From Sphacelaria rigidula (Eukaryota > Phaeophyceae > Sphacelariales), in contig CAXNAA020000350.1 in assembly GCA_964200075.2 (NCBI GenBank), forward strand, positions 1 to 22,142: a stretch of DNA of 22,142 nt. Direction: 5' to 3'. The notes under the pieces were generated by a model. It searched no databases, had not been told where the DNA came from, and was given only the letters and a program-made list of their open reading frames with translations. Positions 1-8,702 of this stretch are shown here, in pieces. Both the position numbers and the translations under genes were made by a program. How positions within the stretch are numbered: position 1 is the first letter of the stretch; every line of letters starts with the position of its first letter.

Positions 1-1210
1 TTCAACACGAGTCGACTCATCATACTAAAATTAAGTAATTTTCAGACGAATCATTATTTGTCCGACCCTTGCAAGGTTTCTAGCCACGTACAGTCTCGGG
101 ATGATGCGAGCTGAGAAGCGGCGATCATGGACTGCATGAGAACTAGGGTGGCTGCGATGATTGAGGACTACTGTACAGAAAACAACACAGGCCGAAAGTT
201 AGAGAAGTGATGTATTTACATAGAAGATAGGTGGGGGATGGGAAGGAGGGGGAGTGCCGCATGATGGAAGGCCCCCTGGGATGATAGGGAAGCAGTGACT
301 GACCTCGTGAACGCTCCCCCCATATGCACACAACACAACCTCACTTCCTTCTCCCCCCTTCCCCTCCCCACCTTGAAGGGTTAGCATCGTTTGGCAGCGA
401 CGCTGTAACACACACTACTCCTTGCTTGAGGTAGGCAACCAGGTCACCGTTTCTTTTTCGCTCGGCGCTTCTTGCAGTAAACGTGATGGTAGTCGAGTCA
501 GATCATATTGTGCGGGGTGGGAGAACATTAACTCCTCGCAAAGGGGTTGATTGTACCACAAAAAAATAAAACGGTGAGACACCCATGACGTACTGCAGCC
601 CTTGTCTGTGTCTGGAAGTAGTGATATCACAAAATGAAGCGACCTTCTTCAGGCTGCCACCCATATGCGAGATAATCAGCACCCTTCGGGCCGAACGATC
701 TTAGCAAGATGCAAAACACCCTCATGCGACTCGTCGAACACACGACGGCGCTTCACGCTTGGTGATTGAGTGCGAGCCTGGTCCGGCAAAAGCCCGGCGT
801 GCTTCATCCCGGATTCGTAGGGGTGCGAGGTCAATGGTCTTGTGACTAGGGCATGCAAGATCATGAGAACACCCCCTCGCGCGCGCGCCTATATGCCCTT
901 CGTGCAGGTAAACTATCTACGTTGAAGAGAAGAACATGTTGGCAATCTGTGTTTTGTCTTGCGTACATCATGGGTTTGTAGCGAAAACGCGTCATTTCCC
1001 ACAGTGACTGCTGCTCTCCAATAAATCCAATAAACGATAGCAATTTCATGCCCAGAGGGCGCACCCCAATTCGCCTCAAGTTACCATCTCTGTCGACAAA
1101 AAGGGTACAGTGCAGTAAGCAGTAGCCTGGTGATAGCTCCCCCTTGCGGGATAGCAACGTGAGGGAAGAAAAAGCGCATGCATACCTGCTTCAGTAGAAG
1201 TAGTACAGTA
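1..1210. other. no supported gene; low-complexity patches
   Basis: I find no recognisable gene here. The stretch holds a purine/pyrimidine foldback (listed separately) and a short (CG)n tract at about 878-888. A minus-strand frame of about 98 codons at 861-1157 has a plausible amino-acid mix, but it opens without a convincing ATG and matches no family I know. Its length is within chance expectation for a window this size. Confidence 0.5.
230..372. repeat. polypurine/polypyrimidine foldback
   Basis: The G/A-rich arm at 230-256 (GGTGGGGGATGGGAAGGAGG and on) is mirrored by the C/T-rich arm at 342-372. The reverse complement of the second arm reads GGTGGGGAGGGGAAGGGGGG and on. The arms are imperfect and separated by about 85 bases. 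The sequence shows potential for a stem or a triplex/G-quadruplex. Any function is unknown, and two separate low-complexity tracts could give the same picture. Confidence 0.45.
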
Positions 1211-1216
1211 CCGATC

Positions 1217-1555
1217 GCCCCGGTGACTCAGTTGGTAACCTCGTAAACCTTCTGACGATTGGGTCGTGGGTTTAAACCTCGGAGCAACCTGGGATTTTTT
1301 CTCACGCCATGACCAACAGTGGAGAGCGACTATGTCGTGGGTACACAAAATTCGACCTATGGTCGACGAGGGAAAGGGATCGCAGAACCCCGCTCGCGAT
1401 AAAAAGCAAAAGGCAAGCACCGCAGGAGGAAGGTGGAGTACTAAAAACAAACAAGAAGAGAGAAAGTTCCTGTCTTGACCTTCCTCCTCCCGTGTGACCC
1501 CGGCTGGTGGGCCCACATACACCGAAAGGTGTAAACTGGCGTCCAGAGTAGGTGG
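1217..1555 (+). mobile_element. tRNA-derived SINE, copy 1
   Basis: The head at 1217-1285 is tRNA-like. A 7-base acceptor arm GCCCCGG (1217-1223) faces TCGGAGC (1279-1285) with six of seven pairs. An A-box-like TGACTCAGTTGG lies at 1224-1235 and a B-box-like GGGTTTAAACC at 1268-1278. An unrelated body follows, starting TGGGATTTTTTCTC and ending near GGTGTAAACTGGCGTCCAGA. The same head and both ends of the body recur on the minus strand at 15464-15657, so this is a dispersed family and not a cellular tRNA. Copy 1 has about 140 more body bases than copy 2, so one of them carries an internal deletion or insertion. No clear target-site duplication was found. Such elements are transcribed by RNA polymerase III and depend on a partner LINE; I see no LINE in the window. 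Confidence 0.8.
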
Positions 1556-1891
1556 GACGACAACACACAGTAGTCTTCATCTGAAGTAGGGGATTTTCGT
1601 AGTTTTTGCGTAGTCAGGGATATTCGAAAGTGTGTTCGCTTGCCACCGCTGATCCCAGTCAACGTTTGATCCCAAGTTTGGGGATCAGCAAACACCAGGC
1701 ATCCTCTCTACATTTCGAAACAAGATCACATCCGCGCTCATTATTGAACAACTTATGGGCTGACCGGTTTTCGTAGGTCCTGGGACTACTCAGCTCCAGG
1801 TTCTGACCCTTGAGTATTTTGCTCGATTGAACCAATCCCAATCGTTTTCGTGAACAAATGAAGAGGAGTGTTTTTTTTCATTTCTACCGAT

Positions 1892-1957
1892 TTATTGCGC
1901 TAGAGCCGAAAAAAAATGTTTTCTGGACCATTGACGGTCGACAACATCCCCTAATGA
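1892..1957 (+). repeat. 66-bp direct repeat, unit 1
   Basis: This unit contains GCGCTAGAGCCGA, then AAAATGTTTTCTGGACCA, then ACGGTCGACAACATCCCCTA. It matches unit 2 at 2156-2221 in the same orientation and lies 264 bases upstream of it, inside the 831-bp inverted-repeat element. Confidence 0.6.
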
Positions 1958-2155
1958 ACAGTGTACTTACTTCGTATCACCCCGACAACACCAATTGAGG
2001 ATTGTGTTCTGAGCACGACCTGCTTCTCATCCTATTATATCGACGCTGAAACTTTCAGGCGCCAAGGACGGATACTGCAGGAGCGCGGAGGTGAACCAAT
2101 TCCGATCACTCTCATTAATGATTTTACGGACGCTAAGTTTTTATATTTACATATT

Positions 2156-2221
2156 CATCGCGCTAGAGCCGACAAGAAAATGTGCTTTTGACCAGAAACG
2201 GTCAATAACACCCCCTATCAA
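2156..2221 (+). repeat. 66-bp direct repeat, unit 2
   Basis: This is the second copy of the unit at 1892-1957, with GCGCTAGAGCCGAC and ACGGTCAATAACACCCCCTA in matching places. The pair points to an internal tandem-type duplication within the inverted-repeat element, or to two nested copies of a smaller repeat. Confidence 0.6.
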
Positions 2222-2411
2222 TTCCGCTCGTCAGTAGCTCAAATTCAAGCGCAGATACGATTTTTGTTTTGGAATGTGGAGCGGGTGCCTAATCTCTCCC
2301 GACTTCCAAACGTTGGGATCAACCGTTCGCTGGGATGAGCGGTGGCACGAGTAAAAAAAACATTGAAAACCGCCGACTACGAAAAAATCACAAAACTCCC
2401 AACTGCTGTAG

Positions 2412-3136
2412 ATTTCTGACTAGGCGAGCCAGGGCACACGTAGCCGTACTGGTGTTGGCTTCGGCGTGACATTCGCTTTCCTCTCTATGGCTGCCGCGAC
2501 GGTGGATTTGCGCCATGAGTTTTTTTTCTGGTGACAGAGACGGTGGACCTGTTACAAACGTGAGCGGCGGAGTAGCTGCTATTATAGTAGGGCCACGGCT
2601 TGTATCTAGGGATAAATCCCAGTGATCCGATGACGAAAAAAAGTAAGTTATCGTGCAGCGTGAACATCTCAAAATCAGGGTACGGGATTGTGTAAACGCC
2701 CGCTAATTTTTATTTTTCGCGCAATCGAAGTCTCACCCGATCATCTACCGTAGGATCACTCCCGTACAATGGAGGGAAATGTTGTGCACCCAGGGGACTG
2801 GAAAAAATGAAGCACTCAGACCCCACAAACCGACGGGAAACGCACAGACACCGACCAACTCTGCTCCACTTTTTTGTGATTCGAGAACTTTCGCCTTACG
2901 CCGCTCCTACCTACCAAACACGCGCCGCACACCACATGCACGAAATAAATGGGGGAACCGTCCCCCGCGTAGATGGGCACCGTTTCACGTACAACAGATG
3001 TGATGCTCAGCGGGCGGGGGAACAGCTCGAGAACACGCGTGGTGCGGCCGTTAGAACGCGCAGCACAAAGAGTGGATGATATGAAAGGACATGAAAATCA
3101 CCTTCACCGTCGACACTTGCGTCGCATAAAACATCA
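2412..3136. other. no supported gene
   Basis: I recognise nothing coding or structured here. Short open frames at 2779-3079 and 2973-3404 exist, but the second runs through the palindrome at 3137-3363 and its Gly/Arg/Pro-rich translation reflects that palindrome. No tRNA-like or repeat match to other parts of the window was seen. Confidence 0.5.
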
Positions 3137-3363
3137 CCACACACGCGGCCATTTAGCTACACCCCGAAATGCCTCCGGAGGGATGCGCGGCCCTCCAGGG
3201 GGAAAACAAGCCTCCGGAGGTCGTCAATCCCTCTGGAGGAAACCAAACTCTACCGACCCGGAGGGCCGCGCACCCCTCCGGAGGCGTTCAATTCCTCTGG
3301 AGGCTCGAAAAGTTTACCCACCTGGAAGAAGTTTGGAGGTAGCCAAATGGCCGCGTGTGCAGA
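3137..3363. repeat. nested palindrome built on CCTCYGGAGG
   Basis: Outer arms: ACACGCGGCCATTTAGCTAC (3141-3160) pairs with GTAGCCAAATGGCCGCGTGT (3339-3358). Inner arms: 26 bases at 3171-3196 pair with 3260-3285 at 25 of 26 positions. Within this, the 10-bp palindrome CCTCCGGAGG occurs at 3172, 3211 and 3275, and its variant CCTCTGGAGG at 3230 and 3294. The whole unit of about 225 bp could fold into a long compound stem. It resembles a small foldback element or a recombination or protein-binding palindrome. No copy elsewhere in the window was seen. Confidence 0.75.
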
Positions 3364-3515
3364 GTAAACACAGACGAACAGCTGCCTCTGGCCAGCGGCC
3401 GTAGGGTTACCATCATTCATAATCTTCTTTGCACTGCTGCATGCACCGCGGCACCAGTATCTCTTTTCCGCAGACCGCTGTTGTATTGTATGCTAAGTGT
3501 CATTTCCACTCCACT

Positions 3516-3619
3516 GGTTGATAATTAATTGATTGTCGTTCTTTGACTAAACACCAATGGGTCCAGCCGTGGTAGCACGATAGACGTGCCCAAGAAAAGC
3601 AAAACTGAAACACTCGTTC
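3516..3619. repeat. dispersed repeat R1, copy 1 (SINE-tail-like)
   Basis: This stretch matches 8112-8214 in the same orientation over about 100 bases. Shared words are GGGTCCAGCCGTGGT, GACGTGCCCAAGAA (GACGTACCCAAGAA in copy 2) and AAACTGAAACAC. The end of each copy nearest the lower coordinate is rich in TTGATTGATTG-type repeats. On the minus strand this would be a simple-repeat tail, as at the 3' end of many SINEs or LINEs. No A-box/B-box pair was seen, so the class is open. Confidence 0.65.
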
Positions 3620-4040
3620 AAGACAACGAAGCAGCAGAACAAAGTCGAACATAACGACTTAAGTCTATACTGTATCGAGACATTTCTGTACCCTCTGTAC
3701 TGCACGTTGTTCATTTATATTTTTAGTGCGGTATATAGTGGTACATCATACACCGCAGGCCTGCCAGCCGCATTATTGTACCGAAACGAGGTCCGGCGCT
3801 CAAAAGGGTTACACTACTCGTACGATATGCTCATGGGATTTTCCACAAGCGTGGAAAAAGCAACAAAGAGCCCAGAGAAATCATGAACCAGGTCGACTAC
3901 TCCTATGAGAGTGCGGCGCTCCCAATAAGTGTAAAGGTGGCATGCATTGGCGGAGGAGACATGTTCGGGGGCCTCGGCTGCCTACGGCTGGAGTAGGAGC
4001 GGACGGGGGGCAAGTGGGAAAACAAACGCACAAAAATGAC
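3620..4040. other. no supported gene
   Basis: Nothing recognisable. TACTGT/GTACTG words occur near 3668-3705, as in several other places in the window. A 60-codon frame at 3726-3908 is too short to support. Confidence 0.45.
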
Positions 4041-4084
4041 GGACAGGGACTCGAATTCCAGCCAGCTAGCGACGTGCTCTAGCG
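4041..4084 (-). repeat. tRNA-like fragment (possible SINE remnant)
   Basis: On the minus strand this reads CGCTAGAGCACGTCGCTAGC, followed by TGGCTGGAATTCGAGTCCCT. GAATTCGAGTCCC is close to a polymerase III B box, and the preceding TAGAGCA resembles the usual segment after a tRNA D-loop. The acceptor and D-arm 5' halves are not recognisable, so it is not an intact tRNA gene. It may be a decayed tRNA pseudogene or SINE head, or chance. Confidence 0.3.
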
Positions 4085-4128
4085 TGAAAACGAATGGAAA
4101 CAGGCCTACAGTCACCCTGGGTGCATCT

Positions 4129-4442
4129 CATGTATAACGACGTTTTCGTGAAATTGAGAGTTGAAGGTACGATTGAGAGTGAAAAGCGGTCAATTAGTGA
4201 ATAAGCCGTTCCAGTTCCGACATGCACCTCCACCAGGCCCAATATTTTCTCTGTAGTAGCTTGCCACTGAGGCCCTCGATATCCCTGGTTAGGATATCAA
4301 CGTGTAGAAGTAAGCATATGACAGTGATGAGACGACGAAAAGCACACCCGGAATGAAAAATTGGCCAAGCTAAAGCGAATGATCAAAGCCACTCTCAATC
4401 CGCACCCAACTCTCAATCTCACGAAAACCTTGTTGTATGTGA
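4129..4442. repeat. foldback element FB-A, copy 1
   Basis: The left arm (about 4129-4207) contains GTTTTCGTGAAATTGAGAGT then GATTGAGAGTG. The right arm (about 4365-4442) is its inverted copy, with CACTCTCAATCC then ACTCTCAATCTCACGAAAAC. The arms are about 78 bases, roughly 80 percent alike by eye, around a unique centre of about 157 bases. The right arm also resembles the right arm of the foldback at 7861-8059, so the two form a family. No transposase is encoded; it looks non-autonomous. Confidence 0.65.
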
Positions 4443-5203
4443 TGAAAGCAACACCTACGAAAAAGAGACAAGCATGCCCAACACACACAAACACACAACG
4501 AAAAAAGTGAAGAAGAAAATTAAAAGAAAAGAGCGGGCCGGGCATCGAATCGTAGATAGTTGGTGATTTGAAAAATGGCATGCGTGAAGAACTCTCTGCA
4601 GCACTCCTACTCGTGACTACCGCGGGTGTTAATATATTCGCAACCCCTGGGTGCACATTGATAGTTTCTTTCCCCCGTGTGGTCGAGTTAATACCGAAAC
4701 TCGAAGGACATCGAGCGTGTGACAGTTTCTCTGATCTTAGCTGACACTGGTGATACCGGAATGTGCCAACGTAGGTCTTGCTGTTGCAATCAGAGCCACT
4801 GCCCTGAAGCGGAGGGAACATGTATCGCATGTACCGAAATCAAACATGGTGGTGTGTTACCTTTCGCGCGAAACGTGCTGTTCTCCCAGACAGCAGAGTA
4901 CCACAACGAGCTAGCGCATTTAACCGATGTTGATCTGCAAAGATCAAGGCTAATCGACGTATTGTGAACTCCTGCTGTTCAAACGTAGGTACTCGTGAGA
5001 TATGGGCGTCGCATACCGTTATGGTCCCGCGCTTCACACTGTGACCGCGTCCGCTTGGCAAAGATTCGCCTCTCGGGTGCCACAGGCTGGTGATGAAGCG
5101 GGGTGGCTCCACTCGATCGGGGTAGACCCTACTCCATTCCTGGTTCTTTTTTTCCGCACTCTGACGCACAGATATCGTAGGTTCCACGTTCATCTTTCGC
5201 GCA
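4443..5203. other. no gene supported; open frames on both strands up to the gap
   Basis: A minus-strand frame starts at an ATG at 5193 and runs 117 codons to 4840 (MNVEPTISVRQ and on; charged, no known motif). A plus-strand frame starts at ATG 5002 and runs into the gap. They overlap, so at most one is likely real, and neither shows a family signature. The 5' flank of both lies near or in the Ns, so extension cannot be judged. Confidence 0.35.
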
Positions 5204-5412
5204 NNNNNNNNNNNNNNNNNNNNNNNNNNNNNNNNNNNNNNNNNNNNNNNNNNNNNNNNNNNNNNNNNNNNNNNNNNNNNNNNNNNNNNNNNNNNNNNNN
5301 NNNNNNNNNNNNNNNNNNNNNNNNNNNNNNNNNNNNNNNNNNNNNNNNNNNNNNNNNNNNNNNNNNNNNNNNNNNNNNNNNNNNNNNNNNNNNNNNNNNN
5401 NNNNNNNNNNNN
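5204..5412. other. assembly gap (209 N)
   Basis: There is an unbroken run of N. Any reading frame crossing it is meaningless. The length may be an estimate from paired reads. Confidence 0.99.
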
Positions 5413-5608
5413 TCTTCATGTCCAACACGCCTCCTCATCTCGTAGTACAGAGAGAGCAGCCCATGAATATCGCGTTGAATAACCATTTTTTATTTGCATA
5501 TATTCTCCTACTGTCATCCGAATTATTGCCAGGTGCCCAGCATCTGCTCGACGTGTGTGTCTGTTCAATTCTTCTCCACTGCGTAGCGACGCCCGGGCCA
5601 CGAAAGAT

Positions 5609-6106
5609 ATGGGCGTGGAGCGGACACCATGGTCCTATGCTTCTGAAACGGAGGGTGGAGGTGAAACACCTTCCTCAGGTGACAACATCAGCAACCATGC
5701 TGACGACGACAGCGGTGGTAAAGAGAGCTACCGAAATCAAGAGCAAGGTCGAACAAAAGTTATGTCGTCGACGCCTGGAATAATTCCCGATAACACCCCT
5801 CACACGAACAAGACTGGGAAGACCTGCCCGCCGATGCAAGCGCACCAGCGCAGTAGCAACAGCACAGCAACAAGAACTTGTGCACTGCCGAATGTGGATG
5901 GTAAAATAAGTGGCAGTAGTGTCAGTCGACGGGCGTATGCCACTTTGGAGACGGAGCCGCACGCTGACCCTGCAACCCCTCCACATTCTAGAGGGTGTAC
6001 CGGTGAGAGGAGGGACAAAGCAGGGGTAGGCGGCCGAAGACGCTGTCGCGGCGGGGCTGGGGGTACGGCCCCATCTTTGCATCGTTTAGAGGTGCGTGAA
6101 GCGTGA
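5609..6106 (+). CDS. candidate hydrophilic protein or exon, unrecognised
   Basis: This is an open frame of 165 codons from an ATG in AGATATGGGCG to a TGA. The frame also extends upstream without an ATG. The predicted product is strongly hydrophilic and low in complexity. An acidic, Ser/Gly/Asp-rich N-terminal third (with SGDNISNHADDDSGG) is followed by a Thr/Ser/Pro-rich middle and a basic Gly/Arg-rich C-terminus (GVGGRRRCRGGAGG). I recognise no domain, signal peptide or membrane segment. Such a composition suits a disordered protein region, but it also arises from GC-rich non-coding DNA, and the opposite strand is open over the same bases (195 codons, 5800-6387). Introns cannot be placed. 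Treat it as a candidate exon only. Confidence 0.2.
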   Translation: MGVERTPWSYASETEGGGETPSSGDNISNHADDDSGGKESYRNQEQGRTKVMSSTPGIIPDNTPHTNKTGKTCPPMQAHQRSSNSTATRTCALPNVDGKISGSSVSRRAYATLETEPHADPATPPHSRGCTGERRDKAGVGGRRRCRGGAGGTAPSLHRLEVREA

Positions 6107-6220
6107 TGCTTGCTACTGTACTGCGCTCTATTGCTGTCCTCTGCTGTGGTCTGGTCGTTCGTTGTTCTTGTTTCAAAATAAGTTTGTTTCTGGTAAAACC
6201 TCGACTGTCTGGGGGAGTGC

Positions 6221-6253
6221 GCGGGCGAAGGCCCGCGGGGGGAGGGGGGGGGG
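6221..6253. repeat. GC hairpin followed by G-runs
   Basis: GCGGGC-GAAG-GCCCGC (6221-6236) is a perfect 6-bp stem with a 4-base loop. It is followed by G6, an A and G10 (6237-6253), and preceded by G5 at 6211-6215. On the plus strand this is a strong G-quadruplex candidate. Homopolymers of this length are also prone to sequencing and assembly error. Confidence 0.55.
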
Positions 6254-7860
6254 TGTGTGATCATGCTGCCATCTGTCCGAAAAACAAGCCAGAGTACGTA
6301 TCTGTCACAGGTCGCAAGCCAACAAGGAGCGCTGGGCAGCAAGGCTGAGGTGTTCTCGACCGGTATGGCAAACAGTCTTGGCCCCATCGGTGCAGCCCCT
6401 GTCCAGACCTACAGTTACACAGTACAGTAGAACACCTACAACAATTGGTGTACGGCATGAACGAATGGTCGGGTATTTGCGTCATGTGGAGGTGTTTCTG
6501 TTTTTGAATGCGAGGGATGTAAAGCTCATCGTTTATGCAGTTGCTTTCGAATTTTGTCACATTATGCACTCCCGCCCCCAACCCACCTTTTCTATGATAC
6601 TTTTGTAGCAGAAGGGCTCATCATGCGTTGCTTGGCCATTATTATTATCCCCTGTTGGCAAAGTTCACACTGGCGGTGCCTCGACTCGAAGTACATATAT
6701 GACCTACCCTGTGCTGTTTGATCGTTCTCAGTACAGCACCGCAGTGCAGTGCATCAACCCTTTGATCGCGAAGAGGTAAGAATCTCTGCCGAAGTGACAA
6801 CCCAACACAAAAACAAAATGCAAATTTGAACGTGGACACGTATCTCCTGAAATTGCCCGCCTCTCAGTCCAAGAAGGTTTGTGCAACAACAACAGTAGTG
6901 GGATTAGCGCCAACTCCCACGGTGTGACACAATCGCCAAAAACGAGTTATCTGCGTAAGTGTAATGCGGCTGTGAACACGATAAGACGCAGTTTGGTCGA
7001 CGTTGCTGTGGGAACCAGAATCATGATGCCTCTTTCGAGGGATATGATCCGTTTGTTGTTCCGCTAAACAGCGATGTGCTGGGTGCTTTCGATGTTCTGG
7101 GAAATTGCGGGGTCGCAAGTGGTCCCGCAGCTTCGCTGCTCAACGGAAAAAAAAGAAAAGAAAGAAAAAGACCCGTCCCTATGTAATCGGAACGAGTAAG
7201 ATCGTCCAGCGCCTCCACCATATACTGGCTGCTGTACATTTGTCTGCCCTACATTTGTGTTTTGGTTCACGATCAGTCGACCGCACTGCAGTCGGAATAG
7301 CAGGCACAAGATGACCCCACACACAGCAAGTACAATGTAATACTTCGAAGACGCATGACATACTTGATACGCAAGATCATTACACTTGATGCAGACGACG
7401 CCCCCACATCGAACCCGTCAATCAACCACCAGCTTGTTTCTGTTGAATCAGCGATCATTTACGACCTGGAAATGGGATGTTCGATCCAGATCACCCTGGC
7501 AGTTACCCCTTTGACCGCGAGGGTAAGTTACCTGCTGAATCGGCATCAATTTCACTTGAAGTATCCGTGATCCAGCTTGACTAACCGTAACGCGGTCTAA
7601 GGGTTAAGTGGTTACAGGAAAAGGGTGCACCGCAGGAAACATGTAGCATACATTAGCCTGGACGACCTGGTAGGCTGGGTACGGTAACTATGTCGAAATT
7701 GCGTCATTTTACCCGAATTAACGTCTAAAAATTAAATTCAAGAGCCAGACAAACTTGCGGTTGAAGAATCAAGTACTGCGTAGGATTTCTTGGAAGGAGG
7801 AGTTGTGCACAATACCGGATACCCCCAAGCGGCTCATTGACATCAAGACTTGTTTCAGCC
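6254..7860. other. 1.6 kb with no supported gene
   Basis: I found no convincing gene, tRNA or repeat copy. Short frames (up to about 106 codons) are scattered on both strands. Two places, CCTTTGATCGCGAAGAGGTAAG (about 6761-6782) and CCCTTTGACCGCGAGGGTAAG (about 7507-7527), are similar and each ends in a GTAAG that could be a splice donor. The similarity does not extend far enough to call exons. A purine-rich tract AAAAAAAAGAAAAGAAAGAA lies near 7147-7170. Confidence 0.4.
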
Positions 7861-8059
7861 GAACAAGAAGAGTGAAAACGCGCCGTTAGAATGAGAGCGA
7901 TTATGTCGTTTTTTCGTGATTTTTTTTCTGCGCTTCCAATTGGTTGCCTATCAACTCTCAACCAACCAGAAGGACAAAAAAAAAAAGCAAAATTACCGAA
8001 GCCGCCAAAATCACTCTCAACGCTGACGGCGCGATCTCACGTATTTTCTTGTCTCGTTC
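7861..8059. repeat. foldback element FB-A, copy 2
   Basis: The left arm 7861-7910 (GAACAAGAAG, then GCGCCGTTAGAATGAGAGCG) pairs with the right arm 8001-8059 (CACTCTCAACGCTGACGGCG, then CTTGTCTCGTTC). The right arm matches that of the 4129-4442 foldback (CACTCTCAA, then ATCTCACG, then CTTG). The centre carries an 11-base A run at 7976-7986 and a local CCAATTGG palindrome. It is shorter than copy 1 (199 against 314 bases) and has no coding capacity. Confidence 0.55.
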
Positions 8060-8111
8060 ACTGGACCCAAAATAGACTAATCGGCGCTAAGTTCACCACT
8101 GGATGGGGTTT

Positions 8112-8214
8112 TGATTTTGATTGATTGATTGTTCCACTTGAACTAACCCCCCAGGGGTCCAGCCGTGGTCTCATGATGGACGTACCCAAGAAGAACGAAA
8201 CTGAAACACGCTCT
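8112..8214. repeat. dispersed repeat R1, copy 2
   Basis: Direct match to 3516-3619. TTGATTGATTGATTG at the low-coordinate end is followed by AACTAAC, GGGGTCCAGCCGTGGTC, GACGTACCCAAGAAGAACGA and AACTGAAACACGCTC. It starts only about 50 bases after the FB-A foldback, so repeats here are packed end to end. Confidence 0.65.
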
Positions 8215-8364
8215 GCTCGGGTGTGCCCACTATTCGAATAACTTCAACGTTCATCACTTTGCACCTTGGTGTATCGTGTATGGAAATAGGCCCCAAGTGG
8301 TACACTGGCAGTTTTTATGGCTGAAAACGCCCCCAACGACCACTGCCCACAACTGACGAGAACT

Positions 8365-8671
8365 AATTACCAAATTGTCGGAAACAGTCGTTGGTACCAT
8401 AAATGAGGTATCGACAACCCTAACCCTGATACTCTAACTCCAACTGAGGCATAACAGAACCCTCAGGCACAGGAACGGACGATGGGTCTTGTGGGCAAAG
8501 TGTGCGTTGGCAGACCTCAAATGGGCGCCCGCGGCGCAGATTTTGAGAAAAGCACGTTCTGGACGAGCGTGGAGCACTTGGGACTGTCAGCCCCTGTAAC
8601 GATCCGAATATCGGTGTTGACACTGAAGCCAAGTAATAATCATTTTTTCCGTCCATTTAGTGATATCTGTT
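8365..8671 (+). repeat. telomere-word repeat TW, copy 1
   Basis: This is a dispersed repeat shared with 14943-15262 and 16952-17110. In order it holds an end segment (CCAAATTGTCGGAAACAGTC, then AAATGAGGTATCGACAACCC), a short run of telomere-like words (AACCCTAACCCTGATACTCT at about 8413-8432), the segment AGAACCCTCAGGCACAGG, and the conserved core GGCAAAGTGTGCGTTGGCAG at 8494-8513. It closes with CATTTTTTCCGTCCATTTAG. The first and last segments are inverted relatives (compare GACCACTTGTTCAC and GACCATTTGG in copy 2), so it has TIR-like ends. No protein is encoded. Confidence 0.6.
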
Positions 8672-8702
8672 GGCTACGCTGGTGGTGAAAGACTTGGTCT
8701 CT

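Larger units (their letters stand above)
1581..2411. mobile_element. 831-bp element with ~200-bp terminal inverted repeats
   Basis: The two ends are inverted copies of each other. The left arm (about 1581-1775) contains TGCCACCGCTGATCCCAGTC at 1641-1660. The right arm (about 2215-2411) contains GCTGGGATGAGCGGTGGCA ending at 2347. The outer ends also match: GGATTTTCGTAG on the left, GATTTTTTCGTAG on the reverse complement of the right. Weaker pairing continues inward for about 200 bases per arm with small indels. The interior holds a pair of 66-bp direct repeats and no open frame that looks like a transposase. It resembles a decayed non-autonomous foldback or MITE-type element. The superfamily cannot be assigned because the exact ends and target duplication are unclear. 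Confidence 0.65.

Noticed and set aside
1217-1285. Functional tRNA gene
   Set aside because: The D and anticodon stems pair poorly, an acceptor pair is mismatched in both copies, and the head is always followed by the same non-tRNA body.
2973-3404. 143-codon plus-strand frame, basic and Gly/Pro-rich
   Set aside because: It reads straight through the CCTCYGGAGG palindrome, so its composition is explained by the palindrome and not by coding selection.
4646-4660. CCTGGGTGCA near 4648 as a target duplication partner of CCTGGGTGCA near 4116
   Set aside because: The second word is about 200 bases beyond the right foldback arm, so it does not bound the element.
6761-7527. Two homologous exons ending in GTAAG donors with a Pro-Phe-Asp-Arg-Glu translation
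   Set aside because: The similarity covers only about 20 bases and the surrounding frames carry stops; chance matches of this size are expected.
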